A DNA stretch of 64,000 nt from Gracilimonas sediminicola (GTDB lineage: Bacteria; Bacteroidota; Rhodothermia; Balneolales; Balneolaceae), in contig NZ_JANDBC010000002.1 of the NCBI RefSeq assembly GCF_024320785.1, forward strand, positions 496,001 to 560,000, given 5' to 3'. A model generated the notes under the pieces. The model made no database searches. It was not told the origin of the DNA and saw only the letters and a list, made by a program, of their open reading frames with translations. Made by a program: the position numbers and the translations under genes. Below, piece by piece: positions 50,304 to 58,975 of the stretch. Every line of letters starts with the position of its first letter. The stretch's first letter is position 1.

Positions 50304-50876
50304 ATGAAAAAAGGTAAAGTCATCATATTGGTTGCACCCAGCGGAGGCGGAAAAACGACCCTCGCGCGCCGGCTATTTAAAGAATTTGAAGAGCTTAAGT
50401 TTTCTGTTTCGGCAACCACCCGTCCTGCCCGGGAAGGAGAAGTGGACGGAAAGCACTATTATTTCCTCACTGACGTCGATTTTGACCAGAAAACAGCCGA
50501 AGGCGAATTCCTGGAATGGGAAGAATTCTATGGGGGAAAGAAATACGGCACACTGCGTTCAGAAGTTGATAAAAAACTAAATTCAGGCTATTTTGTTCTG
50601 CTTGACATCGAAGTAAAAGGTGCGGTGAATATCAAAAAGATTTACGGAGACGAAAGTCTCAGTTTATTTATTAAACCGCCTTCAATTGATGTTTTGAAGC
50701 AGCGCTTACTTGCCCGCGGAACCGAAGATGATGAAACACTGGCTTTGCGGCTCGAACGTGCCAAAGAAGAACTTACATATGCTGATCAGTTCGATCAGGT
50801 TATTATAAATGACAATTTGGATACGGCTTATGCAGAGGTTAAGAAAGCCGTTGTCAAATTCATGAATCAAAACTGA
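50304..50876 (+). CDS. gmk: Guanylate kinase
   Basis: A 190-residue enzyme converting GMP to GDP. P-loop IILVAPSGGGKTTLARRL, GMP-binding FSVSATTRPAREGEVDGKHY and FLEWEEFYGGKKYGTLRSEV, then FVLLDIEVKGAVNIKK and the lid RLLARGTEDDETLALRLERA are complete. Second gene of yicC-gmk-rpoZ-coaBC; rpoZ follows after 8 bp. Confidence 0.95.
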   Translation: MKKGKVIILVAPSGGGKTTLARRLFKEFEELKFSVSATTRPAREGEVDGKHYYFLTDVDFDQKTAEGEFLEWEEFYGGKKYGTLRSEVDKKLNSGYFVLLDIEVKGAVNIKKIYGDESLSLFIKPPSIDVLKQRLLARGTEDDETLALRLERAKEELTYADQFDQVIINDNLDTAYAEVKKAVVKFMNQN

Positions 50877-50884
50877 TACCATCC

Positions 50885-51178
50885 ATGGCAGTCCAAACAT
50901 TAGACATTGAAAAACTGAAATTCAAAACAGGTAACAAATATGAGTTACTTGTGATCCTTTCCAAAAGAGCACGCCAGATTGCAGCTCAGGAGAAATTAGA
51001 ACTGGACGAAAAACTCCAGTATTTCGAAGGATTTGAAGAAGAAGACGAGTTTTCTTTCAACGAAGAGCAGGAGAACATCTCCAAAGCTTTCGAAAAGCTT
51101 CCACACGCTACTCAGCGTTCTATTGTGGAAATGCAGGAAGACCAAATTTATTACCGACATCCTGAAAAAGAGGATTAA
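50885..51178 (+). CDS. rpoZ: RNA polymerase omega subunit, Bacteroidota type
   Basis: A 97-residue protein. LDIEKLKFKTGNKYELLVIL and SKRARQIAAQEKLELDEKLQ match the conserved omega core, here with an acidic insertion (FEGFEEEDEFSFNEEQENIS). The final segment HATQRSIVEMQEDQIYYRHP is a lineage-specific tail. The position between gmk and coaBC supports the call. Omega assists assembly of the polymerase beta-prime subunit. Confidence 0.85.
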   Translation: MAVQTLDIEKLKFKTGNKYELLVILSKRARQIAAQEKLELDEKLQYFEGFEEEDEFSFNEEQENISKAFEKLPHATQRSIVEMQEDQIYYRHPEKED

Positions 51179-51180
51179 TC

Positions 51181-52371
51181 ATGCTCTCCGGTAAACGCAT
51201 CATTCTTGGTGTTACCGGAGGAATTGCAGCCTATAAAGCTGCTTTTTTACTCAGAGAATTTCAAAAAGCGGGAGCCGAAGCCCGCGTCACCATGACGCCT
51301 TCAGCCACCCGCTTTGTTGGTTTAGAGACTTTTGCTTCCCTTTCCGGCCATGAAGTGGCCGTAGATATTTTCCCCGATGAAGGAGACTCCAGCGACTGGA
51401 CCCGCCATATTAACTGGGGCGAATGGGCTGATCTTTTTGTGATTGCTCCCTGCACGGCCAACACGCTTGCCAAAATCGCTACCGGCCTTTCTGACAATAT
51501 GCTGACAAGCACCGTACTGGCTGCACGATGCCCCATTCTAATTTGTCCGACCATGGACGGAGAGATGTATGAAGCACCGGGCGTCTCAGATAACCTGAAA
51601 AAGGCACAAGAAAACGGATATCACGTTTTAGAGCCGGAATCCGGTTACCTGGCCAGTGGATTGGAAGGTAAAGGTCGCTTGCCTGAAATTGAAGCCATTC
51701 TTGAAAAATCTTCTGATATCATCGGATCTATTGAAGGGCCGCTGGAAGGACAAAAAGTGGTTGTAACTGCCGGTCCCACCCGTGAACACATAGACCCGGT
51801 TCGATTTATTTCAAATCCAAGTTCCGGAAAAATGGGCGTGGCTATGGCGGAGGCTGCTCAAAGCCTGGGCGCAGACGTAACGTTGATTCACGGCCCTCTT
51901 TCAATTCCCACACCGGAAGACATCCACTCCGTTAAAATTACCAGTACGGCCGATTTATTTGATGCTGTTAAGCAATATGCTGCTGCAGATGTGATCATCA
52001 TGGCAGCGGCTGTTTCTGACTTCACCCCCGAAGAAGTGCACCAAAATAAAGTGAAGAAAGATAAAGCCGACAATGAGATTAAGCTGAAGCAAACCCCGGA
52101 TATTATTTCATGGCTGGGTGAGCATAAACCAAAAGGACAGATTCTGATCGGTTTCGCCATGGAAACAGAAAACCTGATCGAGAATGCAACTACCAAGCTG
52201 AATAAGAAGAACGCCGACTTTATTATCGCTAATTCTTTAAACGACAAAGACGCCGGCTTCGAAGCTGATACCAATTCGGTCCACCTGCTGAGCAAAGACT
52301 CTGAGCAAAAATTTCAGGGAAGCAAAAAAGACATTTCGATTGAGATCCTGAATACGATTTTTAGAAGTTGA
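51181..52371 (+). CDS. coaBC: Bifunctional phosphopantothenoylcysteine decarboxylase / phosphopantothenate-cysteine ligase
   Basis: A 396-residue two-domain CoA-synthesis enzyme. The CoaC flavoprotein half (1-180) has [20 protein letters not shown], the His-containing [20 protein letters not shown], and [16 protein letters not shown] where PxMNxxM is usual. The CoaB half (185-390) has [52 protein letters not shown] and [13 protein letters not shown]. It starts 2 bp after rpoZ. Its stop codon is the first base of an 8-bp-periodic inverted-repeat element. Confidence 0.94.
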   Translation: MLSGKRIILGVTGGIAAYKAAFLLREFQKAGAEARVTMTPSATRFVGLETFASLSGHEVAVDIFPDEGDSSDWTRHINWGEWADLFVIAPCTANTLAKIATGLSDNMLTSTVLAARCPILICPTMDGEMYEAPGVSDNLKKAQENGYHVLEPESGYLASGLEGKGRLPEIEAILEKSSDIIGSIEGPLEGQKVVVTAGPTREHIDPVRFISNPSSGKMGVAMAEAAQSLGADVTLIHGPLSIPTPEDIHSVKITSTADLFDAVKQYAAADVIIMAAAVSDFTPEEVHQNKVKKDKADNEIKLKQTPDIISWLGEHKPKGQILIGFAMETENLIENATTKLNKKNADFIIANSLNDKDAGFEADTNSVHLLSKDSEQKFQGSKKDISIEILNTIFRS

Positions 52372-52567
52372 GAGTGATGAAGTGATTAAGTGATAAGGTG
52401 ATATTAAAAGTTCATAAATTGAACCTGGTATGCTAATCTCAAAAAGCGCAAGTGTCCACTTGTGCGATGTTGTATCAAAACATATGTAGCTAAAGCCCCA
52501 TCCAAGCGGACGCTTGAATTAGATCGAGATCTCCTCAAGATGACATCACTCATCACCTAATCACCCA
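52371..52567. repeat. Inverted-repeat element with 8-bp GTGATNAA arms, copy 2
   Basis: Left arm units are GTGATGAA, GTGATTAA, GTGATAAG, GTGATATT. The right arm (about 52543-52567) reads on the complement GTGATTAGGTGATGAGTGAT. Internal blocks TAAATTGAACCTGG and TCCTCAAGATGACA match copy 1 at 49111-49270, and a palindrome AGCGCAAGTGTCCACTTGTG (52444 on) is present only here. It fills the gap between coaBC and the convergent acyltransferase gene, and its right arm covers that gene's stop. Confidence 0.8.
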
Positions 52568-53709
52568 CACATCCACTTGTACACCCGGTACGTTTTAGCG
52601 ATTTCGCAGCCCAGTGCTTCCAGGCTACGGCGCATGATCCAGTTCTTTTCGCTGACGAAACCGCCTTCCAGCACCTTCAGGTTCGGATAGTGTTCTCGCG
52701 TCCACTTAAATCCCTCAACAAACACCAGCGCTTCCAGTCCCCTCCCCCGAAAGCGAGGATCGGTTCCAAAAGCCAGCGGGCGGAATTTTTCGGCTCTTCT
52801 TTTAAAACCAATCAAATGGTACAGCTGCCACCATTTTAACGTCCCGCCGGTCTTAGCTGATATTTCATGAAGATCCGGAACACTGACCAGGAATGAAGCC
52901 GGTTCACCATTAACAAAGGTAATGGGAGATGTTTCAGGCATCAACACCGGTTTCAGCTTTTTAATCATCTGCCGAATGGTTTCCCGCGAAATTCCTATAA
53001 ATTCATCTTCCCGCTCCTGCACCACCTGATCACTAAATGCCCGGTTGTAAATTTGCCGGATCATTTCCCCGTCCCGTTCCAGGTTCTTTTTATCAATTGG
53101 ACGAACTTCAATGTGATCTTTTGATCTCAGCCGCTCTGTTATTCTGAGTAATCGTTCGGGCAAAGGCTGTTCTAAATCCAGCTGATACATGTACACATCA
53201 TCAAACTTTTCGGGATTCGTTTCCTCTATCAGCTCTTCATAATATGTATGATGATAGAGCATACCATATACATTGTGATCTTCAAACCCTCCGATTTGAA
53301 TGCCCCAAAAAGTATCATTCTCTCCAAAATTAATGGGACCGCGAAATCCTGCATATCCCCTTTCCTGGTGCCATTTTTTTGCAAAGCTGATAATTGCTTC
53401 TGCTATGCCCGGAATATTTTCCATTTCCATGAAACCAATTCCCCCAAGCTTTGGGTCATATCGCTCATCTTTTTCAGGATCGATAAATACAGCAAACCGG
53501 CCGACAACTTCACCATTCTCCAGAACCAGAAATCGCTCACATTCTCCCCCTTTCCGGAACCGTTCATTTTTTTTCCGATTGAATACATTTTCAACCTCAA
53601 ACCGAAAAGGCGGCCGATACCAGCTGTTATCTTTATACAGCCGTTCGGGTAGATGATGGAAATCGTTTATATGTTGTTGTGTTTCAATTTTTTGAATCTG
53701 AAAAGACAT
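52561..53709 (-). CDS. Tandem GNAT-like acyltransferase
   Basis: A 382-residue soluble protein. The N-terminal half (CERFLVLENGEVVGRFAVFI, GFMEMENIPGIAEAIISFAK, GFRGPINFGENDTFWGIQIG) and the C-terminal half (PASFLVSVPDLHEI, FGTDPRFRGRGLEALVFVEG with the RGRG acyl-CoA loop, EGGFVSEKNWIMRRSLEALG) both look like GNAT folds. This is a family found across Bacteroidota with no assigned substrate; tandem GNATs often transfer long acyl or aminoacyl groups. It converges with coaBC. Confidence 0.7.
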   Translation of the reverse strand: MSFQIQKIETQQHINDFHHLPERLYKDNSWYRPPFRFEVENVFNRKKNERFRKGGECERFLVLENGEVVGRFAVFIDPEKDERYDPKLGGIGFMEMENIPGIAEAIISFAKKWHQERGYAGFRGPINFGENDTFWGIQIGGFEDHNVYGMLYHHTYYEELIEETNPEKFDDVYMYQLDLEQPLPERLLRITERLRSKDHIEVRPIDKKNLERDGEMIRQIYNRAFSDQVVQEREDEFIGISRETIRQMIKKLKPVLMPETSPITFVNGEPASFLVSVPDLHEISAKTGGTLKWWQLYHLIGFKRRAEKFRPLAFGTDPRFRGRGLEALVFVEGFKWTREHYPNLKVLEGGFVSEKNWIMRRSLEALGCEIAKTYRVYKWMCG

Positions 53710-53781
53710 ATCTTTTTTTCGGCAGAAGTTTATAGATTCAGCCTAAGGTAAATCTAAGAAGTTAAGAACCCAACCCGGTTT

Positions 53782-54222
53782 ATGCTGGATAAGAAAAACG
53801 GAAAGAAGTTAGTCACAGTGTTGCTAGTGCTGTCATGTATCGTAAGCGGAATTATTCTGGCAGCTTCGCCTGATTACAAGAACTATCAAATTGAAAATGC
53901 TCGTGAGCTCGACTCGCTCCTGAATGTTCATATTCAGGATGCCCAAATCAAGGCTGAGCAAATAAGGGTATCGAGCATAAGAATTGATACCATCTTCACC
54001 AGAAAGGAATATCGTATTGAGGTGCCATCGAGATTTTCAAAAACGCTTTTTCATGTTGATTTACATAAGGATTTGTTCAAGTATGACATGCAGGCGCCGG
54101 CCAAAGTGCATTTTCCTTCCCATGATATGGATATTTACATTTATGATCAGGGAACCGTTTTGAGATCCATCCGTTTAACCACTAACCCTGAACTGGACAG
54201 TTTAGCTACCCCAAAAGAATAA
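53782..54222 (+). CDS. Uncharacterised exported or membrane-anchored protein
   Basis: A 146-residue protein with one N-terminal hydrophobic helix (KLVTVLLVLSCIVSGIILAA), uncleaved or a signal. The periplasmic part has a short helix (ENARELDSLLNVHIQDAQIK) and then beta strands (RKEYRIEVPSRFSKTLFHVD). I recognise no family. Its stop is 1 bp from the start of the lipase-like gene, so the two are coexpressed and may act together. Confidence 0.6.
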   Translation: MLDKKNGKKLVTVLLVLSCIVSGIILAASPDYKNYQIENARELDSLLNVHIQDAQIKAEQIRVSSIRIDTIFTRKEYRIEVPSRFSKTLFHVDLHKDLFKYDMQAPAKVHFPSHDMDIYIYDQGTVLRSIRLTTNPELDSLATPKE

Positions 54223-54223
54223 C

Positions 54224-55075
54224 ATGCCCGACCGATCCACCCTTTTAAAACGATTTGAGCTGAAGGAGTTTCCACAGCCGGATATGGTACAGCTTAAATA
54301 CCCTGTGTTTATGTGCCACGGTTACGGAGCTATAGGTTCGGTGATAAAGTCAGGCCCTATGCACGACCCGTGTATGCAAATCAGGGCCCATGGAGTACCG
54401 GCTATCGCTCCTAATGTTGTGCCTTATGCCCGGATCGAAACGCGGGCTAAAAACTGGGTTTTACTCATTGATAAATTTTGCAAAGAGTATGGTTGTGAAA
54501 AGGTTAATGTGGTTTCGCACAGCATGGGCGGACTCGATATGCGTTGCGCCCTATCCAAGTTGGATATTGCCCATCGGGTTGCAAGCCTCACCACCATTGC
54601 TACTCCCCACCACGGTTCCAGCCTGGCAGATTTAGTTTTGAAAGCCCCGGAATTGGTTACTGAAAAACTCAGTGAAATGTTCGATTGGTTTGGAGATAAC
54701 ATGTATCCGAAAACAAAAAGTGATGCCCTCGGGTCACTGGAGCAACTTACGTGCGGATATGTGACCGATGTTTTCAATCCGGAACACCCCGATGCCGAAG
54801 ATGTAGCTTACTATTCTTACACCGCAGCTGTTGGAAAGGGAACCAAATTCTCTATCAACCCAATGCTGAAATTTCAAAACAGCCAGATTTTTGAAAAAGA
54901 AGGCGAAAATGATGCTTTTGTTTCTGTTGAAAGCGCAAAATGGGGAACACACCTTGAAACGGTTCCTCTTTCCCATTTGGCTCAGATGCACTTACAAATG
55001 AATAAGGAATCACAAAAGATCTACGAGAAGTTTTGGTTAAACCTGCTGAAACGGTTGGCTAAAAGCGGGCACTGA
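54224..55075 (+). CDS. Alpha/beta-hydrolase of the triacylglycerol-lipase type
   Basis: A 283-residue hydrolase without a signal peptide. The oxyanion segment is PVFMCHGYGAIGS. The nucleophile elbow is VNVVSHSMGGLDMRCA with Ser100, in the pattern SHSMGG rather than the usual GHSMGG. The loop SLTTIATPHHGSSLADL is typical of bacterial lipases and PGAP-like esterases. A late His in VPLSHLAQM (about 247) is the likely catalytic base. The preceding exported protein gene is 1 bp away. Confidence 0.82.
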   Translation: MPDRSTLLKRFELKEFPQPDMVQLKYPVFMCHGYGAIGSVIKSGPMHDPCMQIRAHGVPAIAPNVVPYARIETRAKNWVLLIDKFCKEYGCEKVNVVSHSMGGLDMRCALSKLDIAHRVASLTTIATPHHGSSLADLVLKAPELVTEKLSEMFDWFGDNMYPKTKSDALGSLEQLTCGYVTDVFNPEHPDAEDVAYYSYTAAVGKGTKFSINPMLKFQNSQIFEKEGENDAFVSVESAKWGTHLETVPLSHLAQMHLQMNKESQKIYEKFWLNLLKRLAKSGH

Positions 55076-55402
55076 TCAGTCTCACAAAATAGTAAGCATA
55101 CTGCCGTATTCTTCGACCTCTTCTGTCTTCTCCTTATCAAGGAGAAGGACGCTTTTTAAAAGATTAATTACCTAAACAAAACTCACAATCATTAAAAGGC
55201 AATCAAGTCTCTCTTCTTGGGAAGGAGCCCTGATTATCGGGAAGAGAAGTCGGAAAAAATATAGAAAAGCTACTCAGCATATACTCTTTTCACCAACTAC
55301 ATGGAGGAGGCTAAAATCTCCTTCGAAAGTGCGAGTAAATTTTACCTGGTTAAGACGCTCTGCGTCGTAACCGACTTTATTAAATCCGGTCGGGAGTGAT
55401 TA
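55076..55402. repeat. Intergenic region with an inverted R1 copy and a GACGC hairpin
   Basis: No gene is seen. R1 copy 5 lies in reverse orientation at 55112-55151 (CCTCTTCTGTCTTCTCCTTA ...). A degenerate similar stretch follows at about 55207-55250. The palindrome GGTTAAGACGC-TCT-GCGTCGTAACC at 55348-55372 could fold as a hairpin between the convergent lipase and surE genes. There is no strong T-run. Confidence 0.55.
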
Positions 55403-56176
55403 CTACTCTTGCAGGTCGCTGTCTTCTTTTCCCTCTAACAAATCATAAGCAGTAAGATCGTACTGAATAGGCGTAACCGAAGCCAGCCCTTCATTCAGCA
55501 CATGAATGTCCGAATCTTTTCCTTCGTCCAGTAATTCGAATTTACCGGTCAGCCAGTAGTAAGCTCTGTTGAATGGATCGGTTCGGCTTTCATATTCTTC
55601 GACATATCGGCTATCGGCCTGGCGTGTCCATTTGATGTCGGTAAATTCACCGGCAGGAGCGTTTACGTTCAGCGTAACCCCTCTTGGTAACCCGTTTTCC
55701 AGTACATGTTTTATCACCCGTCGGGCGGCTTCCTGACATCCGCGAAGGTTGGCATCCTCATTGAAATCCGTACAGCTTACTGCAATGGATGGATACCCCA
55801 AAATGGTTCCTTCAGTCGCGGCACTTACGGTCCCGGAATACATGATATTGATGCCGGCATTACTTCCATGGTTAATTCCGCTAACCACTAAATCAGGCTT
55901 TCTGTCCAAAAGCTGGCCATGAGCTAATTTCACACAATCAGCCGGGGTACCGTTTACGGCCTCTCCTTCGTATTTATCTGCCACAGTGAACTTACTTGAC
56001 CGAAGCGGAACCTGAATGGTTATGGAATGTCCTACCGCGCTTTGCTCTTTATCAGGTGCTACGATATATACATCCCCGAATTCGGCAGCTACTTCGGCAA
56101 GCGCTTTAATACCGGGTGAGAAAATTCCGTCGTCGTTACTTACTAAAATAAAAGGTCGCTCTTTTGAATCGCTCAT
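55403..56176 (-). CDS. surE: 5'/3'-nucleotidase SurE
   Basis: A 257-residue metal-dependent survival-protein nucleotidase. [20 protein letters not shown] has the Asp-Asp metal ligands. [32 protein letters not shown] and [20 protein letters not shown] are all present, so the active site is intact. Start codon and panB stop overlap by 4 bases (ATGA). Last gene of fabZ-panB-surE. Confidence 0.95.
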   Translation of the reverse strand: MSDSKERPFILVSNDDGIFSPGIKALAEVAAEFGDVYIVAPDKEQSAVGHSITIQVPLRSSKFTVADKYEGEAVNGTPADCVKLAHGQLLDRKPDLVVSGINHGSNAGINIMYSGTVSAATEGTILGYPSIAVSCTDFNEDANLRGCQEAARRVIKHVLENGLPRGVTLNVNAPAGEFTDIKWTRQADSRYVEEYESRTDPFNRAYYWLTGKFELLDEGKDSDIHVLNEGLASVTPIQYDLTAYDLLEGKEDSDLQE

Positions 56177-57003
56177 CCGCCGTACTGTTCTTCTTCGTTT
56201 GGAAAATCTTTGCTCTTAACGTCTTTGATATAATTCTGAACAGCGTCAGTCATTACTGTATTTAAATCCGCATATCTTCTCAGGAACCGAGGATTGAATT
56301 CCTTGTTGAGTCCGAGCATATCATGGATAACAAGAACCTGGCCGTCACAACCGGCTCCGGCTCCGATTCCTATGGTTGGAATTGAAATTTCTTCCGTAAC
56401 CCTTGCAGCAAGTTTTGCAGGAATTTTTTCTAATACGATTGAAAAACATCCGGCTTCTTCGAGTAACTTGGCGTCCCGGATCAGCTCTTCAGCTTCCTGC
56501 TCTTCGGTGGCGCGAACTTTATACGTTCCAAATTTATAAATGCTTTGTGGGGTCAACCCAAGGTGGCCCATCACCGGGATGCCTGCTTCCACAATTTTCT
56601 TCACCGAATTTATGATCGGTTTACCGCCTTCCATTTTAATAGCGTGGGCTCCGGCTTCTTTCATCATGCGTCCCGCACTGATCAAAGCCTCTTTCGTGGT
56701 TACCTGATAGCTCATAAAGGGCAGATCAGCTATAACCAAAGCCCGATCCACACCGCGAACTACGCACGAGGTATGGTAGATCATGTGGTCCAGAGTCATC
56801 GGAACCGTGGTTTCGTGACCTGCCATTACGTTACTGGCTGAATCTCCCACCAAAATGATCTCAATTCCGGCCTGATCAATAATCTGAGCCATGGTAAAAT
56901 CGTAGGCGGTAAGCATGGAAATCTTCTCGCCTTTTCTTTTCATATCAACCACCGTCTGGGTTGTAATCTTTACCGGGCGATCCGAATTTTTTTGAGTGCT
57001 CAT
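56173..57003 (-). CDS. panB: 3-methyl-2-oxobutanoate hydroxymethyltransferase
   Basis: A 276-residue enzyme that makes ketopantoate for pantothenate and Co[41 protein letters not shown] (metal and substrate site), [12 protein letters not shown]-like [39 protein letters not shown] and [20 protein letters not shown] are the PanB hallmarks. Both ends overlap the neighbouring genes by 4 bases. Confidence 0.95.
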   Translation of the reverse strand: MSTQKNSDRPVKITTQTVVDMKRKGEKISMLTAYDFTMAQIIDQAGIEIILVGDSASNVMAGHETTVPMTLDHMIYHTSCVVRGVDRALVIADLPFMSYQVTTKEALISAGRMMKEAGAHAIKMEGGKPIINSVKKIVEAGIPVMGHLGLTPQSIYKFGTYKVRATEEQEAEELIRDAKLLEEAGCFSIVLEKIPAKLAARVTEEISIPTIGIGAGAGCDGQVLVIHDMLGLNKEFNPRFLRRYADLNTVMTDAVQNYIKDVKSKDFPNEEEQYGG

Positions 57004-57437
57004 GCTTTATCCTTCGGCACCAATGCTGCCGATGCTTCCAGTTCACAGGCTACTTCACCATCAACAGTGGCCCTGCCTTTCATGGTTACGAAATTACGTC
57101 GCATAGAGCCCATTTCCACTTCCAAGATCAGTTGATCTCCGGGAACTACCTGTCTTCTGAACTTGCAGTTATTGATTCCGGTGAATACCATCAGGGTCTC
57201 ATCAGGGTTTTCCGCTTTCTGGGTCATCAGCATGATAGCGCCGGCCTGAGCCAATGCCTCAACCTGCAACACCCCGGGCATGATAGGCTGACCGGGAAAG
57301 TGGCCGTTAAAAAACTCTTCGTTAGCCGTTACGTTTTTGAGGGCTTTGATTTTTTCTTCCTCAAGCTCCAGCACCCGGTCTACAAGTAAAAATGGATATC
57401 GGTGAGGGAGAACTTTTTTGATGTCTTCTATCTTCAT
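57000..57437 (-). CDS. fabZ: 3-hydroxyacyl-ACP dehydratase FabZ
   Basis: A 145-residue hot-dog-fold dehydratase of fatty-acid elongation. [20 protein letters not shown] opens the protein, and the catalytic His is in [20 protein letters not shown] with the catalytic Glu in [28 protein letters not shown] follows. It is not fused to lpxC, as it is in many Bacteroidota. First gene of fabZ-panB-surE. An inverted-repeat element lies 25 bp before its start. Confidence 0.94.
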   Translation of the reverse strand: MKIEDIKKVLPHRYPFLLVDRVLELEEEKIKALKNVTANEEFFNGHFPGQPIMPGVLQVEALAQAGAIMLMTQKAENPDETLMVFTGINNCKFRRQVVPGDQLILEVEMGSMRRNFVTMKGRATVDGEVACELEASAALVPKDKA

Positions 57438-57461
57438 AAAACTTGTTTGTTTTGTTAATCC

Positions 57462-57530
57462 GCCACAAAAATTCTAAATCACGAAATGTTAAAGTCCTAA
57501 TCTCTTATAGTGCTTTAGAGATTTAGTGGC
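57462..57530. repeat. Inverted-repeat element with 8-bp units upstream of fabZ
   Basis: Left arm GCCACAAAAATTCTAAATCA (57462 on). The right arm, ending at 57530, reads on the complement GCCACTAAATCTCTAAAGCA. Units follow CACNAAAN with a period of 8. It is the same unit as in the element between sdhA and sdhB. It lies in the leader region of fabZ and after the stop of menG. Confidence 0.75.
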
Positions 57531-57554
57531 CTGAATGAATTTTTGAATATACAA

Positions 57555-58244
57555 TTATTGAACCACTCCTACATAAACGTATGCGATGCCACCGGTTAGC
57601 TTAACGGCTCGCTTCTCTTTGAAAGAACCCGATTCATCCATCAAAGCTAAAAAGTTATCACCGGCCGGGAATTCTGCACTGGTCCGTGGCAGATAGGTAT
57701 AAGCTTCCCGATTTCCGCTGAGCCATCCGCCAATAGCCGGCATAATATGCTGACTGTAGAGTTCGTACGGATATTTCATGAGTCCTTTGGGTTGTCCGAA
57801 TTCCAGCACCGTTACCCTTCCACCCGGTTTCACCACACGTGCCAGTTCTTTAAGAGCAACTACCGGGTCATCCACATTTCGGATACCGAATGCGATACTG
57901 GAGATATCAAATTTGTCGTCTTCATAGGGAAGGTTCATTGCATCGGCGACTTCAAAATCGATTTTCAGGCCGGCACTTTCTGCTTTTTCAGGAGCCGGCT
58001 CAATCATGGGCGCACAGAAATCGGTTCCCAGTACATAACCGGATTCCCCCACCACCTTTTTAAATTCGATCGCCAAATCACCGGTACCTGTCGCACAGTC
58101 AAGAACGTGATCCCCTTCGTGAGCTCCGCTTTCCAATACCGCTTTTTTTCTCCATGCGTGATGCACCCCGAATGATAATACGCTGTTTACCCGATCGTAA
58201 TCATCGGCAATGTCGGCAAACATGGATCTTACTTTTTCACTCAT
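57555..58244 (-). CDS. menG: Demethylmenaquinone methyltransferase
   Basis: A 229-residue SAM methyltransferase of the UbiE/MenG family, last step of menaquinone synthesis. The SAM loop VLDCATGTGDLAIEFKK, the acidic VLGTDFCAPMIEPA, DKFDISSIAFGIRNVDDPVV and GGRVTVLEFGQPKGLMKYPY are canonical. Menaquinone use agrees with the type B succinate dehydrogenase in this window. It reads towards fabZ. Confidence 0.92.
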   Translation of the reverse strand: MSEKVRSMFADIADDYDRVNSVLSFGVHHAWRKKAVLESGAHEGDHVLDCATGTGDLAIEFKKVVGESGYVLGTDFCAPMIEPAPEKAESAGLKIDFEVADAMNLPYEDDKFDISSIAFGIRNVDDPVVALKELARVVKPGGRVTVLEFGQPKGLMKYPYELYSQHIMPAIGGWLSGNREAYTYLPRTSAEFPAGDNFLALMDESGSFKEKRAVKLTGGIAYVYVGVVQ

Positions 58245-58357
58245 AAATATCAGTTAATTTTGCTTTCGGTCATAAAACCCAAAGCAGGCTGAAATGGTTC
58301 TTTTACAGACTTAGAATATAAGGAAATAATGTAAGCGGGATGATAACAATAAATCGG

Positions 58358-58975
58358 TTACACCAGCTCCATCAGGTGGTCGGTTTTATTGAGCTCCACG
58401 GCTTTAAACTTTCCATCGTGCCAGGTAAGATGGTTGATGGCCCCGTTTTGATGTTCAATTTTGTGCATGTTTTGTAACCCATGCCCCAACCATTCGGATA
58501 ATAAAATGCGGGTTAGTCGGCCATGAATCATAAACACAATGCTTTCCTCGGTTGATGACTCCAGGACCTCCTCTACTTTGGTATTGGCTCTTGCATAGGT
58601 TTCGCGGGGAGATTCTCCATGTTTAGGAGCATAATCTACATTCCCGCTTTTCCATTTTTCATGTACTTCCATGACCTCATCTTTAATCTCAGTGAAAACC
58701 TTTCCCTCGAGAACGCCAAAATTAATTTCATCCAGTTCCGGGAACTTATGGACATCCAGCTTTCTTTGGGATGCCAAAGGTTGAGCCGTTTCGTGAGTTC
58801 TGCGTAATCCGCTTGCTACAATTCTATGTACTTCAAAGGGTTCAAGAGCATCACGAATAGCCTCGGCCTGCAATCGTCCCAACTCATTGATGGAAGCATC
58901 CAGGCTCCTCCCCTGAATGATATGCTGTTTATTGTTATCCGTCTCTCCGTGACGAATGATGAATAGTTGCTTCAT
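58358..58975 (-). CDS. Histidine phosphatase family protein
   Basis: A 205-residue phosphoglycerate-mutase-like enzyme. The catalytic RHG is in FIIRHGETDNNKQHIIQGRS. The second Arg/Glu set is in LRRTHETAQPLA and ELDEINFGVLEGKVFTEI, and the second His is in SIVFMIHGRLTRILLSEW. A phosphatase acting on a small phosphoester is likely; the substrate is unknown. Its 5' end overlaps the preceding lipoprotein gene by 41 bases. Confidence 0.88.
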   Translation of the reverse strand: MKQLFIIRHGETDNNKQHIIQGRSLDASINELGRLQAEAIRDALEPFEVHRIVASGLRRTHETAQPLASQRKLDVHKFPELDEINFGVLEGKVFTEIKDEVMEVHEKWKSGNVDYAPKHGESPRETYARANTKVEEVLESSTEESIVFMIHGRLTRILLSEWLGHGLQNMHKIEHQNGAINHLTWHDGKFKAVELNKTDHLMELV

